A stretch of 64,000 nt of DNA from Capnocytophaga haemolytica (GTDB lineage Bacteria > Bacteroidota > Bacteroidia > Flavobacteriales > Flavobacteriaceae): NCBI RefSeq assembly GCF_001553545.1, contig NZ_CP014227.1, positions 1,408,501-1,472,500 on the forward strand, written 5' to 3'. Shown piece after piece: positions 25,197 through 34,513 of this stretch. A program made the position numbers and the translations under genes. Numbering within the stretch: position 1 is the stretch's first letter; the number at the start of each line of letters is the position of its first letter. Below the pieces are notes generated by a model. That model was not told the origin of the DNA and did not search any database. It saw only the letters and a list, made by a program, of their open reading frames with translations.

Positions 25197-26147
25197 ATGA
25201 TACAATATATAAAGCGTAAGATAGTTGCATTTTTAGAACGGTATGGTTTTGTGCGTAAAAATGAACGTTGGGAGAAAATTAAAATAAGATACTATGAATT
25301 AGTAAAGGAGCGTGCTTTTAGTGATACGATAAATAAGGATATTATTTCAGTTGTATTTTCGAAGGATAGAGCAATGCAGTTAGATGCTTTTTTGATGAGC
25401 TATTTCGAGAACGTACAAAATACTTCCTCTGTAAAGGTTATTTATAAAGCGAGTAATGAATCTCATAGAATTTCGTATGAAGATTTGAAGAACATATACA
25501 AAGACAAACCTGTTACCTTTATCGAAGAAGTAAATTTTAGAGAACAATTGATAACATTATTGGATAATGAAAAGGCAGGTAGAGTTATTTTTTATGTAGA
25601 TGATATGTTATTTACACGAAAAATAGATTACAATGTGTTAAAAGAGATTGATCCTTTAAAAGATATTGTAGCACTCTCAAGAGGAAAAGATTTGGTATAT
25701 AGTACAGTATTAGCTAAAAAAATAGAGGTGCCTACGCTTAAACCTATAGGGAATGGCTTATATCGTTTTAGGTGGAATGAAATAAAAGATTTTTCAGATT
25801 GGACATATCCTGTAGGGGTGAGTGGATATATGTTTTCTACAAAAGAGATTTTGGAAATGATGAAAGCTATTGCATTCAAAGCTCCTAATTCTTTAGAAGG
25901 AAATTTACAAGTATTCAATCCTTATTTTATGGATAGGGGAGGAGTTTGCTTTGAGAATGTTGTTAGCCCTTGTATTCACGCCAATATTACTCAAACGGAG
26001 GGATATAATAATATTTTGGGAGATTATTCCTTAGAAGATTTACTTACACTATGGAATGAAGGGAAACGGATAAATTATAAAGAATATCAAGGTTTGCCAT
26101 CTGGAGAAGCAGAAACTAAAAAATATAGTTTTATTGATAGAGAATAA
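25197..26147 (+). CDS. Putative glycosyltransferase, family not certain
   Basis: The 316-residue product is not confidently recognised. It is soluble and shows a possible GT-A core: ISVVFSKDRAMQLDAFLMSYF near the start and a DxD-like VIFYVDDMLFTR around residue 125. A later block, WTYPVGVSGYMFS, resembles acceptor-side loops of family-2-like enzymes. Its place between the aminosugar genes and the flippase gene, with a one-base stop/start overlap to the latter, supports a glycan role. A non-enzymatic or modifying role is also possible. Confidence 0.55.
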   Translation: MIQYIKRKIVAFLERYGFVRKNERWEKIKIRYYELVKERAFSDTINKDIISVVFSKDRAMQLDAFLMSYFENVQNTSSVKVIYKASNESHRISYEDLKNIYKDKPVTFIEEVNFREQLITLLDNEKAGRVIFYVDDMLFTRKIDYNVLKEIDPLKDIVALSRGKDLVYSTVLAKKIEVPTLKPIGNGLYRFRWNEIKDFSDWTYPVGVSGYMFSTKEILEMMKAIAFKAPNSLEGNLQVFNPYFMDRGGVCFENVVSPCIHANITQTEGYNNILGDYSLEDLLTLWNEGKRINYKEYQGLPSGEAETKKYSFIDRE

Positions 26148-27622
26148 TGTCAGAAAAGGCAAATAAGACATATAAAGATACTTTTAAGAATACCATAGCT
26201 TTTGGAGGGTTTCAGGTATTTTCAATCCTGATTTCAGTTATCAGAGGGAAGCTTATTGCAGTATTGTTGGGTCCTGTGGGTATCGGGATTAATAATCTCT
26301 TTATGAGTTCTCTTACAATGTTGACTACATTCACTGGCTTTGGATTAGACTTGAGTGCAGTTAGGGCAATATCGGAATCAAATGAAAACTCAAGCAAAAT
26401 TGTAAAAATAACGAAAAGGTTATTTTTATATACAGGGATATTAGGGCTGTTACTTACATTGTTTTTGTCTTATTTCCTTAGTAAATGGACTTTTGCCACA
26501 ACTTCTTACACAATGTCATTTGCTTTGCTCTCGATCTATATGCTTTTTACGGCTATAAACAGAGGACAGCAAACCATTATGAGAGGGCTAAGAAAAGTAA
26601 AAGTACTTATATATAGTGGTCTAATTTCTTCTCTTGTAGGGTTGTTTATATCTATACCATTGTATTATTTTTTAGGCAAAGACGGGATTGTTCCTGCAAT
26701 AATATTAACATCTATTGCAGTTGTTATAGTAACCTCTTTTTATACGAAGACGTTTACAAATAGTAATGTTGAGGTTTCTATAGAAGAAATAAGATCATCA
26801 GGACAAGAAATGGTTAAATTAGGGATGATGATGGTTGTTGCATCTTTGTTGGGTCTAATTACTAAATATCTAATTAATATATGGATAGGGAGAATAGGTG
26901 ATATTGCAGATGTGGGGCTTTATGCTGCTGCAATAGGCATAAGTAGTCAATATATTGGTTTTATACTGAATTCATTGAGTGCTGATTTTTTCCCAAGATT
27001 AGTTAAGGTTCATAACAGTTCAGAAGGGATAAGTCGGGTTGTCAATGAACAAACAGAAGTAATAGTACTGTTAGCAACCCCTTTGTTGATATTATTGTTG
27101 ATCACTGCCCCATTATTGATATCGCTGTTGTTAAGCAAGGAGTTTTTACCAATCGTTGGTTTCATAAGATTTATAGCTATAGGTTCATTCTTTCAAATGA
27201 TTTCCTTTTGTATGGGGTATATTTCCTTTGCCAAAAACGATAAAAAAACATATTTGATATTAGAAGGAGTATTGTCTAATGTTTTTCAATTGATTATAAC
27301 TGTAGGATGTTATTATTTCTATGGACTAAAGGGACTCGGATATGCATTCTGCACAATATATGTACTTTATTCTTTTATCATTTATTTTTTTGTTAGAAAT
27401 AAATATGGTTACAAAAGGAATAAGGAAACTTCAGAATTAATAGCTTTCTCATTACTATTTTTATTGGCAGCTTTTTTCGCGGTATTATACATAGAAAGTG
27501 CTTTATATAAATATCTATTAACAAGCATAATTTTTTCCTTGTGTTTTACATATAATTATAGTGTATTGAATAAAAGATTTGATATAATCACTTTAATTAA
27601 ACATAAATTTAGAAAAAGATGA
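26147..27622 (+). CDS. wzx: Oligosaccharide flippase (Wzx, MOP superfamily)
   Basis: The 491-residue protein has about 12 to 14 membrane spans with the MOP-family rhythm, starting TYKDTFKNTIAFGGFQVFSIL and IRGKLIAVLLGPVGIGINNLF. It should move the lipid-linked repeat unit across the inner membrane. It lies beside a polymerase-like gene (32570) and several glycosyltransferases, the usual Wzx/Wzy context. Strong AT bias in codon use marks it as part of the exchangeable block. Confidence 0.87.
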   Translation: MSEKANKTYKDTFKNTIAFGGFQVFSILISVIRGKLIAVLLGPVGIGINNLFMSSLTMLTTFTGFGLDLSAVRAISESNENSSKIVKITKRLFLYTGILGLLLTLFLSYFLSKWTFATTSYTMSFALLSIYMLFTAINRGQQTIMRGLRKVKVLIYSGLISSLVGLFISIPLYYFLGKDGIVPAIILTSIAVVIVTSFYTKTFTNSNVEVSIEEIRSSGQEMVKLGMMMVVASLLGLITKYLINIWIGRIGDIADVGLYAAAIGISSQYIGFILNSLSADFFPRLVKVHNSSEGISRVVNEQTEVIVLLATPLLILLLITAPLLISLLLSKEFLPIVGFIRFIAIGSFFQMISFCMGYISFAKNDKKTYLILEGVLSNVFQLIITVGCYYFYGLKGLGYAFCTIYVLYSFIIYFFVRNKYGYKRNKETSELIAFSLLFLLAAFFAVLYIESALYKYLLTSIIFSLCFTYNYSVLNKRFDIITLIKHKFRKR

Positions 27623-28533
27623 AAGAACCCTTAGTAACAGTTGTAGTTATTACTTACAATTCAGAGAAGTATGTACTTGAAACTTTAGAGAGTATCAAAA
27701 GCCAAACTTATGCCGATATTGAATTAATAGTTTCTGATGATTGTTCTAAGGATAATACAGTAGCAATAACTGAGAGATGGCTTAACGAAAATAAAGATAG
27801 ATTTATTGATACAAAGCTAATAACAACGGAAGTAAACACAGGTATACCAGCGAATTGCAATAGAGGTTGGAAAGCAGCTAAAGGAGAGTGGATAAAATAT
27901 ATAGCGGGAGATGATACTCTAAAAATAGATGCTATAGAGTCGTTTGTTGAATTTATAGATAAGAATGCTGAGACTAAGATAGTGCATTCAAATATTGATA
28001 TGTATGTAGATGATTTTACAGAAAAGAATTTTAAAAGTATATATGCAAGTACTTTCTTTAATGAAAAACTATCTATAGATAAGCAATTTGAGTTACTTTC
28101 TTTGCGGAGTTTTATTCCAGCCCCAAGTGTAATTATCAATAAAGGACTCTTAGAAGAGCTATCAGGATTTGATGAGACTATACCATTATGTGAAGATTAT
28201 CCTTTTTGGTTAAAAGTTAATAGTGCTGGATATTTATTTTATTATTTAGATAAAGTAACTGCAAACTATAGATTGCATAATGCTTCAGTAAGTACATCAA
28301 GTGAAAACCACCTTTTTTCTTTATTTTTTAAAACAGAAATAGTAGTTTATAAGAAATACATAAAAGGGAAGAGGGGGCGCTTGTTTGACTTTTTTAGAGA
28401 ATATGAATACAATCTCAAATTTTTCTTTGAAAAGAAAAATTTGAATAAGGGTAAGTATATGTTATTATATAAATGTTTGCACTTTCCTTATCGTATTTAT
28501 GAGAAATACTTATTAAAAAAAATAATTAGATGA
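27619..28533 (+). CDS. Family 2 glycosyltransferase
   Basis: A 304-residue GT-A enzyme. It begins PLVTVVVITYNSEKYVLETLESIKSQTYADIELIVSDDCSKD, the nucleotide-sugar-binding core of GT2, with AGDD (about residue 95) as the metal-binding motif and a C-terminal basic amphipathic tail. Sugar and linkage are not predictable. Overlaps the flippase stop and the next start by four bases each. Confidence 0.85.
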   Translation: MKEPLVTVVVITYNSEKYVLETLESIKSQTYADIELIVSDDCSKDNTVAITERWLNENKDRFIDTKLITTEVNTGIPANCNRGWKAAKGEWIKYIAGDDTLKIDAIESFVEFIDKNAETKIVHSNIDMYVDDFTEKNFKSIYASTFFNEKLSIDKQFELLSLRSFIPAPSVIINKGLLEELSGFDETIPLCEDYPFWLKVNSAGYLFYYLDKVTANYRLHNASVSTSSENHLFSLFFKTEIVVYKKYIKGKRGRLFDFFREYEYNLKFFFEKKNLNKGKYMLLYKCLHFPYRIYEKYLLKKIIR

Positions 28534-29510
28534 AATTGTTTAGCGTTATTATACCTGTATATAATATAGCGGACTATTTACCGCAATGTATCGACTCTGT
28601 TTTGGCACAGGATTTTCAAGATTATGAGATTATTCTTGTAGATGATGGATCTACAGACGGGTCATCCGAAATTTGTGATAAATATGTATTAGAATATGAG
28701 CAAATAAAAGTTATTCATAAAGAAAACACAGGACCATCTGATGCTCGAAATATAGGAATTAAAAATGCTATCGGAGATTATATTATATTTTTAGATGGAG
28801 ATGATTTTTGGCAGGGGAATACCATATTCTTTGATCTATCTAAGATTATTAGAGAAGAGAATCATCCAGATCTAATAGTATATGGTTTTACGCTATTTTA
28901 TACAGATAATGATGATAGGTTAGGTGTATTCTATCCTAATATGGAAAATAGTAGTAAAATATTTAGACAAGATTTAAAAGAATTAGTAGAGAAATTTGTA
29001 TTTCACGCGTCTATCTGTAGTAAAGTTTTAAAAAGAAAATTACTTATTGATAATTCTTTATTTTTCCCAGAAGGAAAATCTGTTGAGGATGTTGCTTGGG
29101 CAGCGGATATGATACCCTATATAGGTAGATATGCTATTTACAATAGTGCTTTTTATTATTATAGAAAAAATAGAAAGGGTTCTGCTACCTATAAACCTAA
29201 AAGAGAGGCTATTTTTGATATGATAGATATTTTGGCAGAGAGAGAAGAGAATCTCCTATCAATTGAAGGAGGACGTGAGTATTTTGCGTATAACTATTTT
29301 ATATATCTTCCGTTTGTGAATATGTTAGAAAAAAAAGAAAGAAAATATTGTCTGGATAAACTAAAAAAATGGAAATATGTATTAAAATATTACCCTAAAA
29401 ATATCTTTGGATGGAAATTCAAGTTAAAAATATTGTTGTATAGACTTTTGGGGATTAATATTTCTGGGAAATTAGATTATTATAGGCTAAAATTATTGAG
29501 AAAAATATGA
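28530..29510 (+). CDS. Family 2 glycosyltransferase
   Basis: A 326-residue GT2 enzyme: KLFSVIIPVYNIADYLPQCIDSVLAQDFQDYEIILVDDGSTD with the metal site FLDGDDFW, and the tail is rich in Lys and Tyr. The N-terminal arrangement matches capsular and LPS transferases. It overlaps both neighbours by four bases. No donor or acceptor can be assigned. Confidence 0.87.
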   Translation: MKLFSVIIPVYNIADYLPQCIDSVLAQDFQDYEIILVDDGSTDGSSEICDKYVLEYEQIKVIHKENTGPSDARNIGIKNAIGDYIIFLDGDDFWQGNTIFFDLSKIIREENHPDLIVYGFTLFYTDNDDRLGVFYPNMENSSKIFRQDLKELVEKFVFHASICSKVLKRKLLIDNSLFFPEGKSVEDVAWAADMIPYIGRYAIYNSAFYYYRKNRKGSATYKPKREAIFDMIDILAEREENLLSIEGGREYFAYNYFIYLPFVNMLEKKERKYCLDKLKKWKYVLKYYPKNIFGWKFKLKILLYRLLGINISGKLDYYRLKLLRKI

Positions 29511-30625
29511 AAAAACTACTATTTATTTTTGGTACTCGCCCTGAAGCTATTAAGATGGCTCCATTGGTAAGATATTTTCAAGAAGATAATACTAATTTTC
29601 AGGTGAAAGTATGTGTTACAGCTCAGCATCGGCAAATGCTTGACCAAGTATTGAATTTCTTTCAGATATTTCCTGATTATGATTTAAACCTAATGAAACC
29701 TAATCAGAGCCTTAATGCCCTTACTGCGGCTATTGTTACAGATCTCAAACCTATCTTAGATAATTTCAAGCCTGATTTTGTTTTTGTACACGGAGATACT
29801 ACAACTTCTTTTGCTGCAGCCTTAGCAGCTTTTTATGCAGAAACAAAAGTCTGCCATATTGAGGCAGGACTTAGAACGTATAATAAATATGCACCGTTCC
29901 CTGAGGAAATCAATAGACAACTAACCGCACGTCTTGCTGATTTTCACTTTGCCCCTACACAGCAATCCAAAGAAAACCTTCTAAAAGAAAATCTAATAGA
30001 GACAAATATACTTGTGACAGGAAATACCGTGATTGATGCACTCTTATACAGTAAAGATAAAGTAGAAAACTTTGTAGATGAAGAAATAACTCAGCTAAAA
30101 CAGCTTGTACAAAAAGATAAAAAACTTATTTTAGTAACAGGGCACCGCCGTGAGAATCATGGAGATGGGTTTGTAAGAATATGTAAGGCTCTCAAGCATA
30201 TTGCTCAGAACAATCCTCAGGCACAAATTATTTATCCTGTGCATTTGAATCCTAATGTACAAAAACCTGTCTATGATTTGCTCTCTGATGAACCTAATAT
30301 TAACCTTATATCTCCTCTTGGTTACCCAGCTTTTGTATGGTTGATGAAACATTCCTATATAATTATCACTGATAGTGGAGGTATACAAGAAGAAGCTCCA
30401 AGTCTTGGTAAGCCTGTTCTTGTGCTCCGTGATACTACTGAACGCCCTGAGGCTGTTAATGCTGGTACAGTACTTTTAGTGGGCACAAACACCGAAAAGA
30501 TCATAGAAGAATGTCAAAAATTGCTAAATGATGGTGCTTTATACCAGAGAATGAGTGTACTCCATAATCCTTATGGTGATGGAAAGGCTTGTGAGAGAAT
30601 TTTTCAGTTTATTAAAAATGTATAA
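29507..30625 (+). CDS. wecB: UDP-N-acetylglucosamine 2-epimerase (non-hydrolysing)
   Basis: WecB interconverts UDP-GlcNAc and UDP-ManNAc. The 372-residue protein has the family landmarks FGTRPEAIKMAPL, VHGDTTTSFAAALAAF, HIEAGLRTYNKYAPFPEEINRQL, TGHRRENHGDG, and the terminal TDSGGIQEEAPSLGKPVLVLRDTTERPEA. It is the non-hydrolysing type by these motifs, so a NeuC/LegG role is less likely. It supplies ManNAc for the surface glycan, or for a ManNAcA-type sugar if a dehydrogenase exists elsewhere. Overlaps the preceding transferase by four bases. Confidence 0.93.
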   Translation: MKKLLFIFGTRPEAIKMAPLVRYFQEDNTNFQVKVCVTAQHRQMLDQVLNFFQIFPDYDLNLMKPNQSLNALTAAIVTDLKPILDNFKPDFVFVHGDTTTSFAAALAAFYAETKVCHIEAGLRTYNKYAPFPEEINRQLTARLADFHFAPTQQSKENLLKENLIETNILVTGNTVIDALLYSKDKVENFVDEEITQLKQLVQKDKKLILVTGHRRENHGDGFVRICKALKHIAQNNPQAQIIYPVHLNPNVQKPVYDLLSDEPNINLISPLGYPAFVWLMKHSYIIITDSGGIQEEAPSLGKPVLVLRDTTERPEAVNAGTVLLVGTNTEKIIEECQKLLNDGALYQRMSVLHNPYGDGKACERIFQFIKNV

Positions 30626-30628
30626 GGT

Positions 30629-31696
30629 ATGATTTTATTTTTATCTGAGTATCCACAAACAGAAGAACAAAAAAAAGATGGCTTCTTTCAAAGAGTAATC
30701 GGGATAGATAGTTTTTTTTTAGAAGAAGAAAGGATCTATTTGAAAGTCTCTCCTTTTCATTTTTTTAAAATGAGAAAAATAAATGTGGACGCACATCTCA
30801 CATCGATTTATTGTAATTTCTTTTTACACTTCTTTTTTATTGTAAAACTATTTAAAAAAGCAAGTTTTGTATATATACAATCTTTATTTAACGTTATATA
30901 CACATTTATATTCATTAAACTTATAAAAAAAATATATATTTTTGATTTACATGGAGTTGTTCCTGAAGAGTTTGAACTTTATGGAAAGACTTTTAAGAAA
31001 AATATTTTAGAAGTAATTGAAAAAAATGTTTATAACAGATTTTCTTATGTTGTAGCAGTAACAAACCAATTGAAAAAACACTATCAACAAAAATATCCAA
31101 AAGCAACAGCAGAATATATCATTTATATGATTTTACCTAAGAATTTAGAGAATTATATAACGGAGAAAGAGCAAAACAAGAGCGACATTGTGCATATTAT
31201 CTATAGTGGTAACTTGCAAAAATGGCAAAATATAGATTTGATGTTACAAACAATACAAAATAATCTTTTCTCTAACTTTAGATATCAAATTCTTACAGGA
31301 AATTTGCAAGAAATGGAAAAAAAACTCAAACAATACGGATTAGAAAAATCTGAGCTGATACGTATAAATTCTGTTTCTCCAGAAGAACTCTCCCAATACT
31401 ACAAAAAATCAAATTATGGTTTTATATTAAGAGATGATATTGCTGTAAACAATGTTGCCTGCCCCACAAAATTAGTAGAATATATGAATTTTGGCATAAT
31501 TCCTATCACATTGTCGGATAATATAGGTGATTTCTTAGAATATGGATATGAAAGGATCAATTATAAAGATATTAACAAGGATTTAAAACCCCAAAAGAGC
31601 CTGATTAATATCAAAATTATAAAGGAATTATACCAAAGTAACAATGTCAGTATATTGAGCTTGTTTGAAAAATTGAAAGAAAATAATGTAAATTGA
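30629..31696 (+). CDS. GT-B (family 4-like) glycosyltransferase
   Basis: The 355-residue product looks like a divergent GT-B enzyme. The C-terminal half has IIYSGNLQKWQNIDLMLQ, ISPEELSQYY-type motif (VSPEELSQYYKKSNYGFILRDD) and the ACPTKLVEYMNFGIIPI nucleotide-binding end. The N-terminal half is very hydrophobic-aromatic and poor in landmarks. It carries a T9 run at 30711-30719 that is in frame here. No donor can be assigned. It starts three bases after the wecB stop. Confidence 0.72.
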   Translation: MILFLSEYPQTEEQKKDGFFQRVIGIDSFFLEEERIYLKVSPFHFFKMRKINVDAHLTSIYCNFFLHFFFIVKLFKKASFVYIQSLFNVIYTFIFIKLIKKIYIFDLHGVVPEEFELYGKTFKKNILEVIEKNVYNRFSYVVAVTNQLKKHYQQKYPKATAEYIIYMILPKNLENYITEKEQNKSDIVHIIYSGNLQKWQNIDLMLQTIQNNLFSNFRYQILTGNLQEMEKKLKQYGLEKSELIRINSVSPEELSQYYKKSNYGFILRDDIAVNNVACPTKLVEYMNFGIIPITLSDNIGDFLEYGYERINYKDINKDLKPQKSLINIKIIKELYQSNNVSILSLFEKLKENNVN

Positions 31697-31704
31697 TTAA
31701 AAAG

Positions 31705-32553
31705 ATGAAAGTAGGAGCTGTCATAGTGTTGTATAACCCCTGTAAGGACTTATTTAAGGACGTTTTATTGCATACAATAAATCAGTTTGATTCTGTATTT
31801 ATTGTAGATAATTCTCCAATGCCCTATGATGATCTTGACCAATATGAAAATATAACATATCATTTTATAGGAGAGAATAAAGGAATTGCAACAGCTCAAA
31901 ACATTGGCATTAAATATTTTGAGGAAAAAAACTATGATTTTATAACCTTTCTAGATCAAGATAGTATACCATCAGATGATTTAATAGAAAAACTACTATC
32001 AGCATATACAGTTCTAAACAATCAAAAAATTAAAATTGGAGCCATCGGAGCAAGACCTTATAATCGAAACTCAAATAAGCCATATCCTAACACCTCATCA
32101 AGAAATGTTGCAATAACAAACAATATAACAGAGGTTACTGAAATTATTAGTTCGTCATCTTTAATTCCAGTAGCTAATTTTAAAGTAGTAGGAAAGATGG
32201 AAGATGACTTATTTATTGATGGCGTTGACCACGAATGGTGTTGGCGTGCTACCAAGATTGCAAAATATCGTTTTTTTATCGCAGAAGATGTATTACTCAG
32301 CCATCAATTAGGAGAAGGAGATAAGTTTTTGCTCTATAGAAATGTTGCAATTTCTACACCATTTAGAACCTATTATCAATTTAGAAATTATTTTAGGTTT
32401 CTACCAAGAAAATATGTGCCTCTTTACTGGAAAATTGTGAATGGAGTAAAATATCTTATTAAATATTTTTATTTTCCATTGATGGTATCGCCACGATGGG
32501 AGTATTTTAAAAGTATTAATAAAGGTATATTTGATGCTATCTTTAGAAGATAA
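31705..32553 (+). CDS. Family 2 glycosyltransferase, rhamnosyltransferase-like
   Basis: A GT2 enzyme of 282 residues from the ATG at 31705 (MKVGAVIVLYNPCKDL); a TTG at 31693 would overlap the preceding stop. It carries FIVDNSPMP, ENKGIATAQNIGIKYF and the metal site FLDQDS, and the later FIDGVDHEWCWRATK block, which together are typical of rhamnosyltransferase-type GT2 proteins. No dTDP-rhamnose genes are visible, so the donor is uncertain. Confidence 0.8.
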   Translation: MKVGAVIVLYNPCKDLFKDVLLHTINQFDSVFIVDNSPMPYDDLDQYENITYHFIGENKGIATAQNIGIKYFEEKNYDFITFLDQDSIPSDDLIEKLLSAYTVLNNQKIKIGAIGARPYNRNSNKPYPNTSSRNVAITNNITEVTEIISSSSLIPVANFKVVGKMEDDLFIDGVDHEWCWRATKIAKYRFFIAEDVLLSHQLGEGDKFLLYRNVAISTPFRTYYQFRNYFRFLPRKYVPLYWKIVNGVKYLIKYFYFPLMVSPRWEYFKSINKGIFDAIFRR

Positions 32554-32569
32554 TTTAAATGTAGTAAAT

Positions 32570-33613
32570 ATGAAATTAATTGTTAAAAAGCAATATTTAA
32601 TATTTTTCATCACTTCTTTATTGCTGGCTCTTATAGTTGGGAATAGAGGAGCCACGCGTGATACGCCTAATTATTACACTGTTTTTACACTTATAGACGA
32701 GTTCGATTTAACCGATATTCCTAAATTTTATATTATCTCAGGAATGGAAATAGGGTTCGGATGGTTTGCCTATATAGTGAGTTTTTTCACTGATTCAGTA
32801 GCTGTTTTCTTTACGCTATTTTCCTTTATTAATTTTTATTTTATTTATAAAATATCTCAGAAAATAAAAATTAATTACTCATTTGTATTTTTTATCTATA
32901 TTTCATCAAGTTATTTTTTGATACAACAATTTATGCAGATGAGGCAAGGAATGGCTACCGCAATACAACTTTATGCCTTTACAATTTGGCTTATTGATAA
33001 GAAAAAACTGAGCTTTATATTACTGAGTTTAATTGCCTTTTCTCTTCATCAAGTTGCTTTAGCCCTTTTTCTTATAGGAGGATTTTTATATCTAATTCAG
33101 AAAAGGATTGAAAAGTATTCATTATATAAATTTAAACAAGTAGTACTAATACTACTGTTTATATTTATACTTATAGCCAAGTTTTTATTAATACCAATAC
33201 TTTTGAATGTATCTGCTCGCGTTGCAGACTATTCAGAATCAGGAGAAGATGGAGCTGCATTAAGTCTATTCAGATTACCCAATATAAAAGCATTCCTTAC
33301 CTTTTTGCTTATATTTATGGCAATGAATGAGAAGCTTTATAAGAATCGTATATTTACTTTATTCTTCCTGTTTTTCACAGTAGGATTAGCTTTCCGTATT
33401 GGTTTTTCTGAATTTAGTATATTAAGTGGGCGTTTTGCAATCGCATTTTCGTACTCTGAGATATTTATATTGCCATTCGTCTTTCAACGATTCGGAAAAA
33501 GAGAATTTTATATATTAATGATACTTTTTGTTATAATACAAGCAATTGTAACTTATATCTTTCAAGCCCCTTATGTGTTTGACGACTATTTTAAACCTTT
33601 ATATATAACCTAA
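32570..33613 (+). CDS. EpsG/Wzy-type polysaccharide polymerase
   Basis: The 347-residue integral membrane protein (about 9 to 10 spans) resembles the EpsG family. It has a periplasmic-type loop GNRGATRDTPNYYTVFTLIDEFD near the N-terminus, the block MQMRQGMATAIQLYAF, and HQVALALFLI further on, all common to these polymerases. A Wzy role in joining repeat units is inferred from the adjacent flippase and glycosyltransferases. The start at 32570 avoids a long overlap with the preceding gene; a frame from 32531 would add 13 residues. The AT-rich block ends with this gene. Confidence 0.75.
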   Translation: MKLIVKKQYLIFFITSLLLALIVGNRGATRDTPNYYTVFTLIDEFDLTDIPKFYIISGMEIGFGWFAYIVSFFTDSVAVFFTLFSFINFYFIYKISQKIKINYSFVFFIYISSSYFLIQQFMQMRQGMATAIQLYAFTIWLIDKKKLSFILLSLIAFSLHQVALALFLIGGFLYLIQKRIEKYSLYKFKQVVLILLFIFILIAKFLLIPILLNVSARVADYSESGEDGAALSLFRLPNIKAFLTFLLIFMAMNEKLYKNRIFTLFFLFFTVGLAFRIGFSEFSILSGRFAIAFSYSEIFILPFVFQRFGKREFYILMILFVIIQAIVTYIFQAPYVFDDYFKPLYIT

Positions 33614-33661
33614 ATCTAATAAATACAAAAAATAATATAACCAAATAAACACCCAAACCCA

Positions 33662-34477
33662 ATGAAATTCTCAGTACTTATTTCCGTATATCACAAAGAG
33701 AACGCACAATACCTCGCTGAGGCCCTTGAAAGCATCACCGAAAGGCAAACCCTCCTTCCAGACGAAATTGTTTTGGTAAAAGATGGGGCACTCACCCCTG
33801 CCATAGACGAAGTTATCAGCAATTACATCGAGAAATACCCACAAATCTTCAAAATAGTAGCCCTACCCGAGAACCTCGGATTAGGTAAAGCCCTCAACGA
33901 AGGCTTAAAATACGCCAGCAACGAGTGGATCTTCCGTATGGATAGCGACGACATCGCCTTTCCCGAGCGATTTGAACAGCAATCCCAATTCATCGCCCAA
34001 AACCCCTCCGTAGTGCTCTTTAGTAGCCATATAGCAGAGTTCTCCGATAGCGTAGAACACATTCTAAGCTACAGAAAAGTACCCATTGGCGATAAACATA
34101 TCAAACGCTATGCATTAAAACGCAGCCCGTTTAATCATATGACCGTAGCCTTCAAAAAAAGTGTTATTCAAGCCGTCGGGGGCTATCGTCATCACCTCTA
34201 TTTAGAAGATTACAACCTGTGGCTACGCGTAATTGCCGCAGGCTATGAGGTAGGCAACCTCGACAGTGTATTACTCTATGCGCGCGCAGGAAACACAATG
34301 ATAGGTCGCCGTCGTGGTAGTATATACGTGCAAAGCGAATGGCAACTTTATCTTCTAAAACAACAACTCAAATTACAAAATCCCATCAGCGGTTTCTTCG
34401 TATTTTTATTGCGTGCAGTACCCCGTATGCTCCCTACAAAACTATTAGAATTTATTTATAAGTTTTTAAGAAATTGA
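33662..34477 (+). CDS. Family 2 glycosyltransferase, AmsE-like
   Basis: The 271-residue GT2 enzyme begins KFSVLISVYHKENAQYLAEALESITERQTLLPDEIVLVKDG and has the metal motif FRMDSDDIAF. The later YLEDYNLWLRVIAAGYEVGNLD block is typical. The gene is richer in GC than those before it (codons such as CTC, ATC and ACC are common), so it belongs with the gmd/fcl end rather than the AT-rich block. No donor can be assigned. Confidence 0.87.
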   Translation: MKFSVLISVYHKENAQYLAEALESITERQTLLPDEIVLVKDGALTPAIDEVISNYIEKYPQIFKIVALPENLGLGKALNEGLKYASNEWIFRMDSDDIAFPERFEQQSQFIAQNPSVVLFSSHIAEFSDSVEHILSYRKVPIGDKHIKRYALKRSPFNHMTVAFKKSVIQAVGGYRHHLYLEDYNLWLRVIAAGYEVGNLDSVLLYARAGNTMIGRRRGSIYVQSEWQLYLLKQQLKLQNPISGFFVFLLRAVPRMLPTKLLEFIYKFLRN

Positions 34478-34513
34478 GTTTTCTGTATTTATTATTATAA
34501 ACACATTTTATCA

